In this document: positions 8,988 to 16,983 of the stretch, in pieces
How positions within the stretch are numbered: the first letter of the stretch is position 1
Layout: every line of letters starts with the position of its first letter
NCBI RefSeq assembly: GCF_002265265.1
Contig: NZ_NOIF01000032.1
Coordinates: 1-36,764 of the forward strand
DNA from: Photobacterium sanguinicancri
GTDB lineage: Bacteria > Pseudomonadota > Gammaproteobacteria > Enterobacterales > Vibrionaceae
DNA length: 36,764 nucleotides
Direction of reading: 5' to 3'
The notes under the pieces: model-generated
What the model saw: the letters and a program-made list of their open reading frames with translations, nothing else
Database searches by the model: none
Told to the model about the DNA's origin: nothing
Program-made: the position numbers and the translations under genes

Positions 8988-9617
8988 TTAGTTTGTCGCC
9001 ACTTTCTTTCGTGTCGATGCCTGTGGCAGCCAACGCTTGAATGTTTTCCATCTAAGCGCCAGTAGCAAAATCGAAATACCTATATAGATAGCGGGTTCGA
9101 TAATGCCCGACTTAACTGACCAATAATAATGAATGGGGCTGAGTACCAATGCTATATACACAGTGTTGTGCAGTGTTTGCCATCGTTTCCCCAGTTGTCT
9201 TTGTAAGTATTGATTCGATGTCAGTGTGAGTAAGAACAAAATAACCCAACTGATAGCGCCTATAGCAAGGTACGGACGGCTGACAATTTCACTGACGATT
9301 AAACCCCAATCAAAACCAAGATCAAGCGTGATATAGCCAAGTAAATGAAGGCCAGCCCAAAAGAAGCTGTATAAGCCAATAACGCGTCGCACTTTCATTA
9401 TTGCTGCTTGCTTGAAGTGCTTAGCGACAGGTGAAACTAGCATGGTAATTATGAGGGTATTAAGAGCTGCTTTACCCGTAAAGTGGCTGAGTCCTTGGAC
9501 GGGGTCGGCCCCCAATCCTTCGGTGATGACTAACCATATCAATAACCCGACAAAGCTGAGCGAGACGGTGTGGATAGCTACCTTGAGGTAAAAAATATGA
9601 TTGGGGGTTAATCGCAT
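8988..9617 (-). CDS. msrQ: MsrQ (YedZ), haem-containing membrane subunit of the MsrPQ repair system
   Basis: A 209-residue inner-membrane b-type cytochrome of the ferric-reductase-like domain family. It passes electrons from the quinone pool or flavin to MsrP for repair of oxidised methionines in periplasmic proteins. About six hydrophobic helices are visible, with conserved His in membrane segments (GLSHFTG, FWAGLHLLGYI, WQTLHNTVYI, SPIHYYW) that match the family's haem ligands. Length equals that of E. coli YedZ (about 211). The ATG overlaps the msrP stop (TAATG), so the two are translationally coupled in the order msrP-msrQ. Confidence 0.95.
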   Translation of the reverse strand: MRLTPNHIFYLKVAIHTVSLSFVGLLIWLVITEGLGADPVQGLSHFTGKAALNTLIITMLVSPVAKHFKQAAIMKVRRVIGLYSFFWAGLHLLGYITLDLGFDWGLIVSEIVSRPYLAIGAISWVILFLLTLTSNQYLQRQLGKRWQTLHNTVYIALVLSPIHYYWSVKSGIIEPAIYIGISILLLALRWKTFKRWLPQASTRKKVATN

Positions 9618-10636
9618 TAGTAGTTTTTCCTTAAATCCATGCCTTTGTACAAACTTGCCACTTCTTCTTGGTAACCATTAAACATGGTCGTGGGTTGTCT
9701 GTGGCTACTGAATAAACTGCCTTCACCAATGAAACGTTCACTTGCTTGGCTCCAACGTGGATGATCAACTTGAGGGTTAACATTGGCGTAGAAACCATAT
9801 TCGCTTGCGGCCAATCGATTCCATGTTGTAGGTGGCTGTTCGTCTGTTAAGTGTATTTTGACGATGGATTTGATGCTTTTGAAACCATATTTCCAAGGCA
9901 CAACAAGGCGGAGTGGAGCACCGTTTTGAGGTGCTAGATTTTTGCCATATAAACCAACGGCAACCAAGGTTAATGGGTTCATCGCTTCGTCTAAACGTAA
10001 CCCTTCTACATAAGGGAAATCAATGCCTCCTCCTAGACGGCGAGAGGCCTGTCCTGGCATTTGTTTTGGATCGTATAAAGTTTCGAAGGCGACATACTTA
10101 GCGTCACTTTTAGGTGAAGCTAGTTTGATCAGATCAGCGAGTGGGAAACCAATCCATGGGACATTCATCGACCAAGCTTCTACGCAGCGTAGGCGATAAA
10201 TACGCTCTTCTAATGTGAATTTTTTAAATAAATCATCATAGTCCAATGTGATAGGCGAATTAACTAGACCGGCAACCTCGACTTTCCATGGGTCGGTAAT
10301 GAAATTACTCGCTAATTCAGCAGGTGAAGCTTTATCTGTGCCAAATTCATAGAAATTGTTGTACTTCAATACTTTATCTTCTGGTGTTAAAGACAGTGGT
10401 GTTTGATATTGCTGGGGTTTAGTGGCATTGAGTATTACGCGTTTATCTGGTGCGGGTGAAGAGGCCTTTTTATCGGAAAAAATATCAAATATCCCAGCCT
10501 GCACTTGGCTGGCGACAGGTAAAGTAGCTAGCGTAATCCCGAGCTTTTTGAGGATGTCACGGCGTTGCTTGTATACGGTCTCTGGGGTGACGTCGTTTTC
10601 ACTGATGGCCCATCGAGGCTTATTGATTAATTTCAT
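9617..10636 (-). CDS. msrP: MsrP (YedY), Moco-containing methionine sulfoxide reductase
   Basis: A 339-residue periplasmic molybdenum enzyme that reduces both diastereomers of methionine sulfoxide in proteins. The N-terminus carries a twin-arginine signal ([12 protein letters not shown] at 25-26) and a hydrophobic stretch ending near VQA, so export is folded and Tat-dependent. The molybdenum-ligand Cys is C151 in [20 protein letters not shown]. Other family blocks seen are [20 protein letters not shown] and [20 protein letters not shown]. Length matches E. coli YedY (334). No YedVW-type two-component genes lie nearby; a MarR regulator is divergent 260 bp away, but its operator looks autoregulatory. 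Confidence 0.97.
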   Translation of the reverse strand: MKLINKPRWAISENDVTPETVYKQRRDILKKLGITLATLPVASQVQAGIFDIFSDKKASSPAPDKRVILNATKPQQYQTPLSLTPEDKVLKYNNFYEFGTDKASPAELASNFITDPWKVEVAGLVNSPITLDYDDLFKKFTLEERIYRLRCVEAWSMNVPWIGFPLADLIKLASPKSDAKYVAFETLYDPKQMPGQASRRLGGGIDFPYVEGLRLDEAMNPLTLVAVGLYGKNLAPQNGAPLRLVVPWKYGFKSIKSIVKIHLTDEQPPTTWNRLAASEYGFYANVNPQVDHPRWSQASERFIGEGSLFSSHRQPTTMFNGYQEEVASLYKGMDLRKNY

Positions 10637-10825
10637 CCCTGTCTCACTACAAATATTTAGAAGTTAGGAGTATTGACCTTACTAATCGCATTTTTCTTTC
10701 ACTATTTTTGATTTTTAATGTGATTAAAACGACTTAGTGAGTAATAAAGATCACTTTTCGCCCAATAAGGAAGGGGGTGGGAGGTTAACTTGTAGGTATA
10801 AAGGTGACAGGATCGCGTTAAAACT

Positions 10826-10868
10826 TTGACCAATAAATAATAGTTAGTTAGACTAACTAACTATTATT
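10826..10868 (+). promoter_or_regulatory. marR-MATE promoter with a perfect 33-bp palindromic operator
   Basis: TTGACC (10826-10831) and TAGACT (10849-10854), 17 bp apart, form a promoter. A perfect inverted repeat at 10836-10868 has 16-bp arms (AATAATAGTTAGTTAG and its complement) around a single A, centred on the -10 box. The core TTAGTTAG-A-CTAACTAA has the form of a MarR-family operator, so the regulator downstream probably represses its own operon here. Confidence 0.8.
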
Positions 10869-10896
10869 CGGCGATGATTTGATTGGAAGAGACGTC

Positions 10897-11322
10897 ATGC
10901 AGCTAAAAACATCGTTAGAGCATATTGAACGCTATAGCGCCAAGTTATGGCGGTTACATTGCAAAGAAAACAAAAATGAGATTTCACTAAGCTTCAATGA
11001 ATACGATTATCTCAAAGTTATCCAATACGCAGATGAACCGATGCGCTTGACGGATATAGCAACCAAATTAGAAGTGAGTAAACCATCGGCAAGTGCCATG
11101 ATCGTTCGTCTTGAGAAGCGTGGTTTGATAGCCCGTTTAGCTTGCCCCGACGATGCACGAGTAAACCATATTGTGCTAACAGATACAGCCAAGGTTGAAC
11201 TCGACCACGATGACGCTATTTACGCAAATTTCTCTGATGAAATAGCAGTAGCATTATCACCACAAGAATATCAACAACTTGAATCGCTACTTGCGAAGTT
11301 GTTTACCAAGCTGACGGTATAA
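10897..11322 (+). CDS. MarR-family transcriptional regulator
   Basis: A 141-residue winged-helix regulator. The recognition region reads MRLTDIATKLEVSKPSASAM then IVRLEKRGLIARLACPDDAR, followed by VNHIVLTDTAKVEL, the classic MarR helix-turn-helix plus wing with its conserved DxR. ATG 10897 was chosen over an upstream TTG because GGAAGAG sits 6 bp before it. It is followed after 49 bp by the MATE exporter in the same direction, the common arrangement in which a MarR repressor responds to a small ligand and releases the exporter. The perfect palindrome covering its promoter supports autoregulation. No cysteine in the region suggests an OhrR-type peroxide switch; the ligand is unknown. Confidence 0.93.
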   Translation: MQLKTSLEHIERYSAKLWRLHCKENKNEISLSFNEYDYLKVIQYADEPMRLTDIATKLEVSKPSASAMIVRLEKRGLIARLACPDDARVNHIVLTDTAKVELDHDDAIYANFSDEIAVALSPQEYQQLESLLAKLFTKLTV

Positions 11323-11371
11323 CGTCAATTTTACCTGCATTTTCACATGAAAATGAACGAGATTTGTTAGT

Positions 11372-12778
11372 ATGCAAGATATGCAACAGATGGTTAAACC
11401 GACTGAGTCTATTACGCGTCAGTTCTGGCGTTATACATTACCAACCATAGCCGCGATGCTGGTGAATGGCTTGTATCAAGTGGTCGATGGTATTTTCATC
11501 GGCAGATATGTTGGTGCGCAAGGGCTGGCAGCTATTAACGTCGCATGGCCTATTATTGGCACCGTGCTGGGTGTTGGCCTAATGATAGGTGTGGGTACTG
11601 GCGCCTTATGTTCGGTGAGCAAAGGCGAAGGTGATCATGAAAAAGCACAGCGCATTATGTCAACGGGCTTTATATTTTTGTTGATTGCCAGTATTGCTGC
11701 TTCATTAACCTTATTCACCTTTGGACATGATCTACTTGTTCTGCAAGGAGCAACCGGTCAAGTGCTTGAACTAGGCCATCAATATATATCAGTGTTAGCG
11801 TTTGCTGTGATCTTTGCTTTTGGTTCAATTGCAGTACCATTTTTGCTTCGTAACGATGGTCGTCCCAACTTTGCAACTGGGCTCATGGTGCTGGGGGCGG
11901 TAGCGAATATAGCACTCGACTATGTACTTATTGCTTGGTTCCAGTGGGAGTTAATGGGCGCGGCGATTGCTACGGCTACCTCTCAGAGCTTAGTGACCTT
12001 AATTGGTTTAGGGTACTTTTTTACTGATAAAGCGGATTTGCGCTTAACACGTAAGACACTGTCGTTTTCAATTACTCATTGCCGTGGTATTGCATGGATT
12101 GGCTTATCAAGTTTCTTCATGTACGCATACGGTAGCTTCATGGTGGCCCTTCATAACGTCCAGTTTATTAAGTACGGTGACGTCACTATGGTGGGGGCCT
12201 ACGCAATATTAGGTTACATTGTCACGGTATATTATTTAGTGGCTGAAGGTGTTGCTGGTGGTATGCAACCTTTAGTCAGCTACAACCATGGCGCGGGTAA
12301 TCAAGCGAATATTCGGAAAGCGTTAACGCTGGGCATGGTCGTGTCTGTCGTTGTTGGTGTGCTATTTGTTATTGTGGTTAATATTGCACCGCATCAGTTT
12401 GCCAGTATTTTCAATAGTGAAGACAGCAAACTGATCGATCATACGGTGCTCGGTTTACGACTGCATTTATTTGCGATGTTCCTTGATGGGTTCTTAGTTG
12501 TGACGGCTGCATATTATCAATCCGTAGGTAAAGGTTCGAAATCCTTATTTGTGACAATTGGTAACATGCTTGTTCAATTGCCATTTTTATTCTTATTGCC
12601 GATTTGGTTTGGCGCCGAAGGTGTATGGTTAGCATTACCATTATCCAACATTGCCTTGAGTAGTGTGGTGGCCTTTATGTTGTATCGCGACATTAAGCAG
12701 CTTGACGCGCTACATCTTGGGAGGCACCAAGGAATGAGTGCAAAAGGTTCGGAGGCAACAGCCGAGACATTAGCCTAA
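11372..12778 (+). CDS. MATE-family multidrug exporter
   Basis: A 468-residue inner-membrane antiporter with about twelve hydrophobic helices in two homologous halves. The first half opens with the MATE pattern RQFWRYTLPTIAAMLVNGLY then QVVDGIFIGRYVGAQGLAAI; the second half has GVAGGMQPLVSYNHGAGNQA, also typical (MepA/YoeA-like subgroup). It would export cationic drugs or metabolites using sodium or protons. It shares a transcript with the MarR gene 49 bp upstream and ends at a strong hairpin. Several ATGs are clustered at the start (11372, 11381, 11390); the first was used, and no strong ribosome-binding site distinguishes them. Confidence 0.94.
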   Translation: MQDMQQMVKPTESITRQFWRYTLPTIAAMLVNGLYQVVDGIFIGRYVGAQGLAAINVAWPIIGTVLGVGLMIGVGTGALCSVSKGEGDHEKAQRIMSTGFIFLLIASIAASLTLFTFGHDLLVLQGATGQVLELGHQYISVLAFAVIFAFGSIAVPFLLRNDGRPNFATGLMVLGAVANIALDYVLIAWFQWELMGAAIATATSQSLVTLIGLGYFFTDKADLRLTRKTLSFSITHCRGIAWIGLSSFFMYAYGSFMVALHNVQFIKYGDVTMVGAYAILGYIVTVYYLVAEGVAGGMQPLVSYNHGAGNQANIRKALTLGMVVSVVVGVLFVIVVNIAPHQFASIFNSEDSKLIDHTVLGLRLHLFAMFLDGFLVVTAAYYQSVGKGSKSLFVTIGNMLVQLPFLFLLPIWFGAEGVWLALPLSNIALSSVVAFMLYRDIKQLDALHLGRHQGMSAKGSEATAETLA

Positions 12779-12796
12779 TGGCTGGTATAAAATAGT

Positions 12797-12823
12797 AAAA
12801 GAGCAGCTTCGGCTGCTCTTTTT
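12797..12823 (+). terminator. Terminator after the MATE gene
   Basis: The stem AAAAGAGCAGC / GCTGCTCTTTT has a TTCG tetraloop and a T-run, 18 bp after the MATE stop. The A-run on its left would also allow weak minus-strand function. Confidence 0.93.
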
Positions 12824-12866
12824 GTTGGTATTAGCCCGCTTTTTAATGAGCAACTATATAGGCGAT

Positions 12867-13358
12867 ATGATGAAGAGCTTTCATCTGAATCTTGAGTTAC
12901 AACACATCTACATGGAAGTGAATGCAGAACGCTTTCACTATTTACCTCTTTTTTTTGAATCTTATTACTGTCACCGACATGGGCTAGTCACTAATAACGA
13001 TAAAACTGACTGGGAAGGTATTTTCAAAGTTGCACCGCGTTCATTAGAAGCGCAAGGTATTACTGAGCAAAAGCGCTTAGTTCGAGAATGGTTTTTACCG
13101 TCATCGGTATTAATCGGTCTATTGAAGGCAATGGTACGAGACGATCGGTTATCACTAGCGGCCTTACAAACTGAGCTGGAACAAAAGCTGTTTTATGTGG
13201 TGATTACCCGTGAAGAGCAAGCAAAGCTTAAGCAACAAGGTGGATTGAAATCTATGCCAGCTTCTTACTATCAGGCTGATCATAGAGATTATGCTAATCC
13301 ACTTGCACGATTTCATAATGCGGGCATTTATCTCAGTGATGAATGTATATTTTCGTAA
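12867..13358 (+). CDS. Protein of unknown function
   Basis: A 163-residue soluble protein that I do not recognise. It has no signal peptide or membrane segment. It is rich in aromatic and charged residues; landmarks are ERFHYLPLFFESYYCHRHGL (the most distinctive part), LVREWFLPSSVLIGLLKAM and a C-terminal YYQADHRDYANPLARFHNAG. The frame is open back to TTG 12822, inside the upstream terminator. ATG 12867 or 12870 is more likely (AGGCGAT just upstream), and ATG 12846 is also possible. It stands alone between two plus-strand genes, 143 bp before the desaturase. Nothing in the sequence points to a function. Confidence 0.65.
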   Translation: MMKSFHLNLELQHIYMEVNAERFHYLPLFFESYYCHRHGLVTNNDKTDWEGIFKVAPRSLEAQGITEQKRLVREWFLPSSVLIGLLKAMVRDDRLSLAALQTELEQKLFYVVITREEQAKLKQQGGLKSMPASYYQADHRDYANPLARFHNAGIYLSDECIFS

Positions 13359-13436
13359 TTAAATAGGATGAACTGCACCTCAGTTAACATTGTTTGCGTT
13401 CCGTTTACATTTGTTAACATAAAACGGAAATAGTCA

Positions 13437-13483
13437 TTGACCTACAAATTGTCGGTGATTATTCTAGCGTACACTTGTTCGCT
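13437..13483 (+). promoter_or_regulatory. Desaturase promoter with FabR-like operator
   Basis: TTGACC (13437-13442) and TATTCT (13460-13465), 17 bp apart, form a promoter. Directly after it, at 13466-13483, lies AGCGTACACTTGTTCGCT, a near-palindrome (7 of 8 arm bases match) that fits the FabR operator form AGCGTACA-NN-TGTTCGCT as I recall it from E. coli fabA and fabB. It covers the expected transcription start, where a bound repressor would block initiation. Confidence 0.7.
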
Positions 13484-13501
13484 GAGTTGAGAGTTATACA
13501 G

Positions 13502-14626
13502 ATGGAAACGAATAAACCGCCAGTGATTTGGCTAAACGTAGCAATTTTTAGCTTAACGTTAGGCATTGCTGTGATTGGCACACCGTTATATGCGTATTAC
13601 GTTGGGTTTGATTGGGCACAATGCCTGATGTTGTTGCTCGCATTTAGTTATTGTGGCTTGTCGATTACTGCGGGTTACCACCGTTTGTGGTCACATAAAG
13701 CGTATGAAGCGAATCGCTTCTTAAAGGTTATTTTTGCTATTGGCGGTGCTTTTGCGCTGCAAAACAGCATTCTCCATTGGTCATCAGATCATCGTGTTCA
13801 TCATCGCCATGTTGATAATAATGACAAAGATCCCTATTCGGCGAAACGTGGCTTTTTCTACAGCCATATTGGCTGGATGTTGCGTGAATATCAGGCTTCA
13901 CGCTATACCGATTACTCAAATTGCCGCGATTTACAAAAAGATAATATTGTCATGTGGCAGCATCGTAACTACGCATGGTTGGCACTATTAACTAACTTTG
14001 GTATCCCATTGTTATTTGGTCTTATTCATGGTGATGTTTTAGGGGCCTTATTATTGGTTGGTGTTGTACGTTTAGTATTGAGTCACCACACGACATTCTT
14101 CATTAACTCGTTAGCGCACATTTGGGGTTCTCAGCCTTATACCGATAAAAACACTGCGCGCGATAACGGATTCCTGGCATTCTTGACCTTTGGTGAGGGG
14201 TATCATAACTATCATCATATTTTTGAAAATGATTACCGAAATGGCATTCGCTGGTGGCAGTTTGATCCGACAAAATGGCTAATCAAAGGTTGTTCGTTGT
14301 TGGGTATGGCTAAGAACTTACGTACATGCCCAGATGATCGTATTGAGAAAGCTCGTGCGACGATGTTACTTAAAACATTACAGACAAAACTTGCGGATGC
14401 ACCAAATAATCAAGCCCGTCTTGAGCGATTAGAAGAAGAATATGAAGCTTTGATGCTGAAAATTTCGGATTACTACAGTGCCCAGAAGCGCATGTTAGAA
14501 CTGAGAAAGGCTCGCTTAGTCAAACATTACGAAAACTTCGAATTTGTTCAGCAATATGAACAAATGAAATCTCGATTAGAAGCACAGCGTAAAGAGTGGA
14601 AATTGTTAACTGCACAATATGCATAG
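13502..14626 (+). CDS. Membrane fatty-acid (acyl-CoA Delta-9-type) desaturase
   Basis: A 374-residue di-iron membrane desaturase that would insert a cis double bond into saturated acyl chains, raising membrane fluidity. All three histidine boxes are present: HRLWSH (60-65), HRVHH (97-101, followed by another His) and HNYHH (235-239). Hydrophobic helices lie around 10-55, 75-92 and 165-215. After about residue 285 there is a charged helical tail (RLERLEEEYEALMLKISDYY, then more heptad-like sequence), longer than in the core family and probably a coiled coil. ATG 13502 was chosen over an upstream TTG at 13475 because GAGAG precedes it at normal spacing and 13475 lies inside the operator. The FabR-like site just upstream suggests control together with unsaturated fatty-acid synthesis. 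Confidence 0.93.
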   Translation: METNKPPVIWLNVAIFSLTLGIAVIGTPLYAYYVGFDWAQCLMLLLAFSYCGLSITAGYHRLWSHKAYEANRFLKVIFAIGGAFALQNSILHWSSDHRVHHRHVDNNDKDPYSAKRGFFYSHIGWMLREYQASRYTDYSNCRDLQKDNIVMWQHRNYAWLALLTNFGIPLLFGLIHGDVLGALLLVGVVRLVLSHHTTFFINSLAHIWGSQPYTDKNTARDNGFLAFLTFGEGYHNYHHIFENDYRNGIRWWQFDPTKWLIKGCSLLGMAKNLRTCPDDRIEKARATMLLKTLQTKLADAPNNQARLERLEEEYEALMLKISDYYSAQKRMLELRKARLVKHYENFEFVQQYEQMKSRLEAQRKEWKLLTAQYA

Positions 14627-14666
14627 TGTGCACTTTCGCGATGGATAGGCTCAGCGTGTAATAGAG

Positions 14667-14688
14667 GGTGGCTTCGGCCACCTTTTTT
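14667..14688 (+). terminator. Terminator after the desaturase
   Basis: The stem GGTGGC / GCCACC has a TTCG loop and six T, 40 bp beyond the stop codon. Confidence 0.92.
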
Positions 14689-14862
14689 ATTGTCTGCATA
14701 AAAGCCACATTAGTTTAAACGTGTAGTTTGATCTGTTATAACAATGAATAAATCGTCTCGGTATTATTCCTGAGAGCAACTCAATTAACGAACAATAGAG
14801 AATTTGCCATACTTATAAGATCATAAGTTAGTTATGGTATTGATATGGCAGGAGGCGCGGCA

Positions 14863-15774
14863 GTGTATCGCTCATTACTTATATCGCTAACATGCTTAGC
14901 ATCATCAATTGCCAATGCAATTGAGTACCCATTACCGGAAGATAGCAGTAATTTGATTGGTACGATGGAGTACTATCAAGTTGAGAAGGGCGATAGCCTT
15001 GCTGATATAGCCAATAGTTACAATGTGGGCTTTTTAGCATTGCTGGAAGCAAATAAAGGGGTCGATCCTTTTCTTCCGGCTCCCGGGAAGTTACTTGCGA
15101 TTCCAACGCAACTTATTTTACCTAAAGTTGATCGTGAAGGTGTGGTTATTAACCTTGCTGAACTGCGTCTGTATTACTTTCCTGAAGATCAGGACGTTGT
15201 TCATGTATTTCCAATTGGTATTGGCCGTGTTGGGCGAGAAACACCGTTAATGACCACCAAGATAAGCCAAAAAACCAAGAACCCGACATGGACACCTACC
15301 GCGAATATTCGTAAAGAGTATCGTGAGAAGCGTGATATAGAGTTACCTTCGGTTGTTCCAGCTGGCCCTGAAAACCCATTAGGTGACTATGCAATGCGGT
15401 TAGCGCATGGCAGCGGTCAGTATCTGATCCATGGTACCAATAAAGACTTTGGTATAGGAATGCGTGTGAGTTCTGGATGTATTCGAATGAACCCTTGGGA
15501 TATTGAATGGTTATTCCCGCAAATCCCTAAAGGCACTAAAGTTCAGATTATCGATCAAGCGCTGAAGCAAACACAAGAGCCTGATGGATCTTTATATGTT
15601 GAGGTGCATCAACCTTTATCGAAAACGGAATCTCAGCTAGGGCAAGATAAGAAAGTCAAAGCAGATGAAGATCTTCTTTTGACGATTGCGAATGATGATA
15701 GAGCATATTCCCGTTTGAATGCAGCATTGAATTTACAAATGGGTATCCCTGTTGAAATCAAATCACTGAATTAA
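14863..15774 (+). CDS. L,D-transpeptidase with LysM domain (ErfK/YbiS/YcfS type)
   Basis: A periplasmic enzyme of 303 residues that joins peptides to meso-diaminopimelate in peptidoglycan. Its domain order is that of the E. coli ErfK/YbiS/YcfS/YnhG group, whose main job is anchoring Lpp: signal peptide (1-19, ending IANA), LysM (about 37-82, YYQVEKGDSLADIANSYNVG), then the YkuD catalytic domain (about 93-225). The active site is H190 (LIHGTNKD) and C206 (SSGCIRMN). The frame also opens at ATG 14845, but AGGAGG at 14850-14855 lies 7 bp before GTG 14863, which also gives the better signal peptide, so GTG was chosen. An Lpp-like gene, the likely substrate, is the next gene, on the opposite strand. 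Confidence 0.94.
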   Translation: MYRSLLISLTCLASSIANAIEYPLPEDSSNLIGTMEYYQVEKGDSLADIANSYNVGFLALLEANKGVDPFLPAPGKLLAIPTQLILPKVDREGVVINLAELRLYYFPEDQDVVHVFPIGIGRVGRETPLMTTKISQKTKNPTWTPTANIRKEYREKRDIELPSVVPAGPENPLGDYAMRLAHGSGQYLIHGTNKDFGIGMRVSSGCIRMNPWDIEWLFPQIPKGTKVQIIDQALKQTQEPDGSLYVEVHQPLSKTESQLGQDKKVKADEDLLLTIANDDRAYSRLNAALNLQMGIPVEIKSLN

Positions 15775-15786
15775 ACACTCCAATCG

Positions 15787-15814
15787 AATCACTAGGTAGT
15801 CTTACCTAGTGATT
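15787..15814. terminator. Perfect hairpin after the L,D-transpeptidase gene
   Basis: A perfect 12-bp stem (AATCACTAGGTA / TACCTAGTGATT) with a GTCT loop begins 13 bp after the stop codon. It lacks a T-run, so it may stabilise the mRNA 3' end or act as a weak terminator. The remaining sequence to 16005 shows no feature. Confidence 0.5.
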
Positions 15815-16005
15815 ACCTCACTCCAGCATGCCTTGCGACACACTTTTCTTACCACTAAATTTATGACTTTTTGACTCGCGACTAGCTACAGAGTGACATC
15901 AAACTACTAACGGCTTCAATAGCGAGTGTTAGATGTGTAGTGATAAATGAGATTGTAGTGAAATATTAGGAATTGATGAGGTATAGAAACAGTGAAAGAG
16001 TAAAC

Positions 16006-16035
16006 AAAAAGTGGTGCCATGAGGCACCACTTTTT
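16006..16035. terminator. Bidirectional terminator of lpp
   Basis: The stem GTGGTGCC / GGCACCAC with loop ATGA is flanked by five A and five T. It lies 14 bp past the stop of the minus-strand lpp gene and can also stop plus-strand read-through from the transpeptidase gene. Confidence 0.92.
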
Positions 16036-16049
16036 CATTACTATATTGC

Positions 16050-16313
16050 TTATTTTGTGTACGAGCTAGCCATGTTATCAATACGTTGATTTGCACGCAT
16101 TGCTTCTTGGTAAGCTGCATCAGACGATGCTTTCGCGTCGTTTACTGCACCAGCCATTTGATCTTGTTGGCTTTGTAGCGCGCCAACTTGGTCAGATAAC
16201 ATGTCAACTTTGTTAGTTAGTTGTTGCATTGCGTCTGGTTCATCAGAACTAGAACAACCCACAAGAGCTGCACTTAAGATGATACCAGCAAGGATAGGTA
16301 ATGAACGATTCAT
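16050..16313 (-). CDS. lpp: Lpp-like major outer-membrane lipoprotein (Braun lipoprotein)
   Basis: An 87-residue lipoprotein that would tether the outer membrane to peptidoglycan. It shows a signal peptide with lipobox (SAALVGC, Cys20) and a heptad-patterned helix (LTNKVDMLSDQVGALQSQQ, about residues 32-78), and it ends in a C-terminal Lys (SSYTK), the residue linked to peptidoglycan by L,D-transpeptidases. Size is close to E. coli Lpp (78) with the same layout. The frame is open 20 codons further upstream, but ATG 16313 follows AGGAG (11 bp away, rather long) and gives the signal peptide. An extended -10 promoter lies about 65 bp upstream. The gene faces the LysM-YkuD transpeptidase that probably modifies it. 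Confidence 0.93.
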   Translation of the reverse strand: MNRSLPILAGIILSAALVGCSSSDEPDAMQQLTNKVDMLSDQVGALQSQQDQMAGAVNDAKASSDAAYQEAMRANQRIDNMASSYTK

Positions 16314-16377
16314 TTTTTTACATTCTCCTAGTTTGCCACTACAAACCGAGTAACAAAATGTTTTAGTCGGCAAATTG

Positions 16378-16386
16378 ATTATGGCA
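16378..16386 (-). promoter_or_regulatory. Probable extended -10 promoter of lpp
   Basis: On the minus strand the sequence reads TGCCATAAT, a TG-N extended -10 with five of six consensus bases in the hexamer. No good -35 box is seen at 16-18 bp, which is acceptable for an extended -10 promoter. It would give a leader of roughly 55-60 nt before lpp. Confidence 0.45.
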
Positions 16387-16491
16387 TAACTTCCTAAAAA
16401 TGCTCGTTAAAAAAACCAATTGTTTAAAAATAGCGCTCTCAGTCGCGAGAAATCTGTCTCCATCGTTGATGTTTACTTGGTTTTGGAATGC

Positions 16492-16962
16492 TTAATGGGT
16501 TTTTGTTTTTGGTGAATGATCATGCCCATTCTTCATGCCAGCCATGACTTTTTTCACTGGAACTGACAGGTTTTTGGTCTCACCGTTCGCAAATTTTAAT
16601 GTTAGTTTAACGTTATCACCTTCATGAAGATCGCTTTTTAATCCCAACAGCATGATATGCATACCACCAGGTTTTAACTCTGCCATGCTATTTGCCGGGA
16701 TGTCGATACTGTCTACTTTACGCATTTGCATCATGCCATCTGCCATAATGTGATTATGGAGTTCAACTACATCAGCAGCATCACTTTGTGCATCAATGAC
16801 TTGGCGAGCTGAATCATCTTTATTCATTAAATGCATGAAGATAGCACTGTTAACGGCATTGGGGGGCGTGGCTCGCGCATAAGCATCGTGAACCATCACA
16901 TCTGCTGAAGCAGCTGTTGATGCAAGTAAGAGTGTAGAGAGAGCAAGCGCTTTCAGTTTCAT
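16492..16962 (-). CDS. PCu(A)C-type periplasmic copper chaperone
   Basis: A 156-residue periplasmic protein (DUF461 family) that carries Cu(I) to the CuA centre of cytochrome oxidase, together with SCO. The signal peptide ends at ASA (about residue 20). The copper site has the full family pattern H-x10-M-x21-H-x-M: H69, M80, H102, M104 (ELHNHIMADGMMQM and KPGGMHIMLLGL). The C-terminus is rich in His and Met (MAGMKNGHDHS), a possible second metal site. It lies 21 bp downstream of the SCO gene, in one operon. Confidence 0.94.
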   Translation of the reverse strand: MKLKALALSTLLLASTAASADVMVHDAYARATPPNAVNSAIFMHLMNKDDSARQVIDAQSDAADVVELHNHIMADGMMQMRKVDSIDIPANSMAELKPGGMHIMLLGLKSDLHEGDNVKLTLKFANGETKNLSVPVKKVMAGMKNGHDHSPKTKTH

Positions 16963-16983
16963 TATTATATTTCCTTATTTAAG

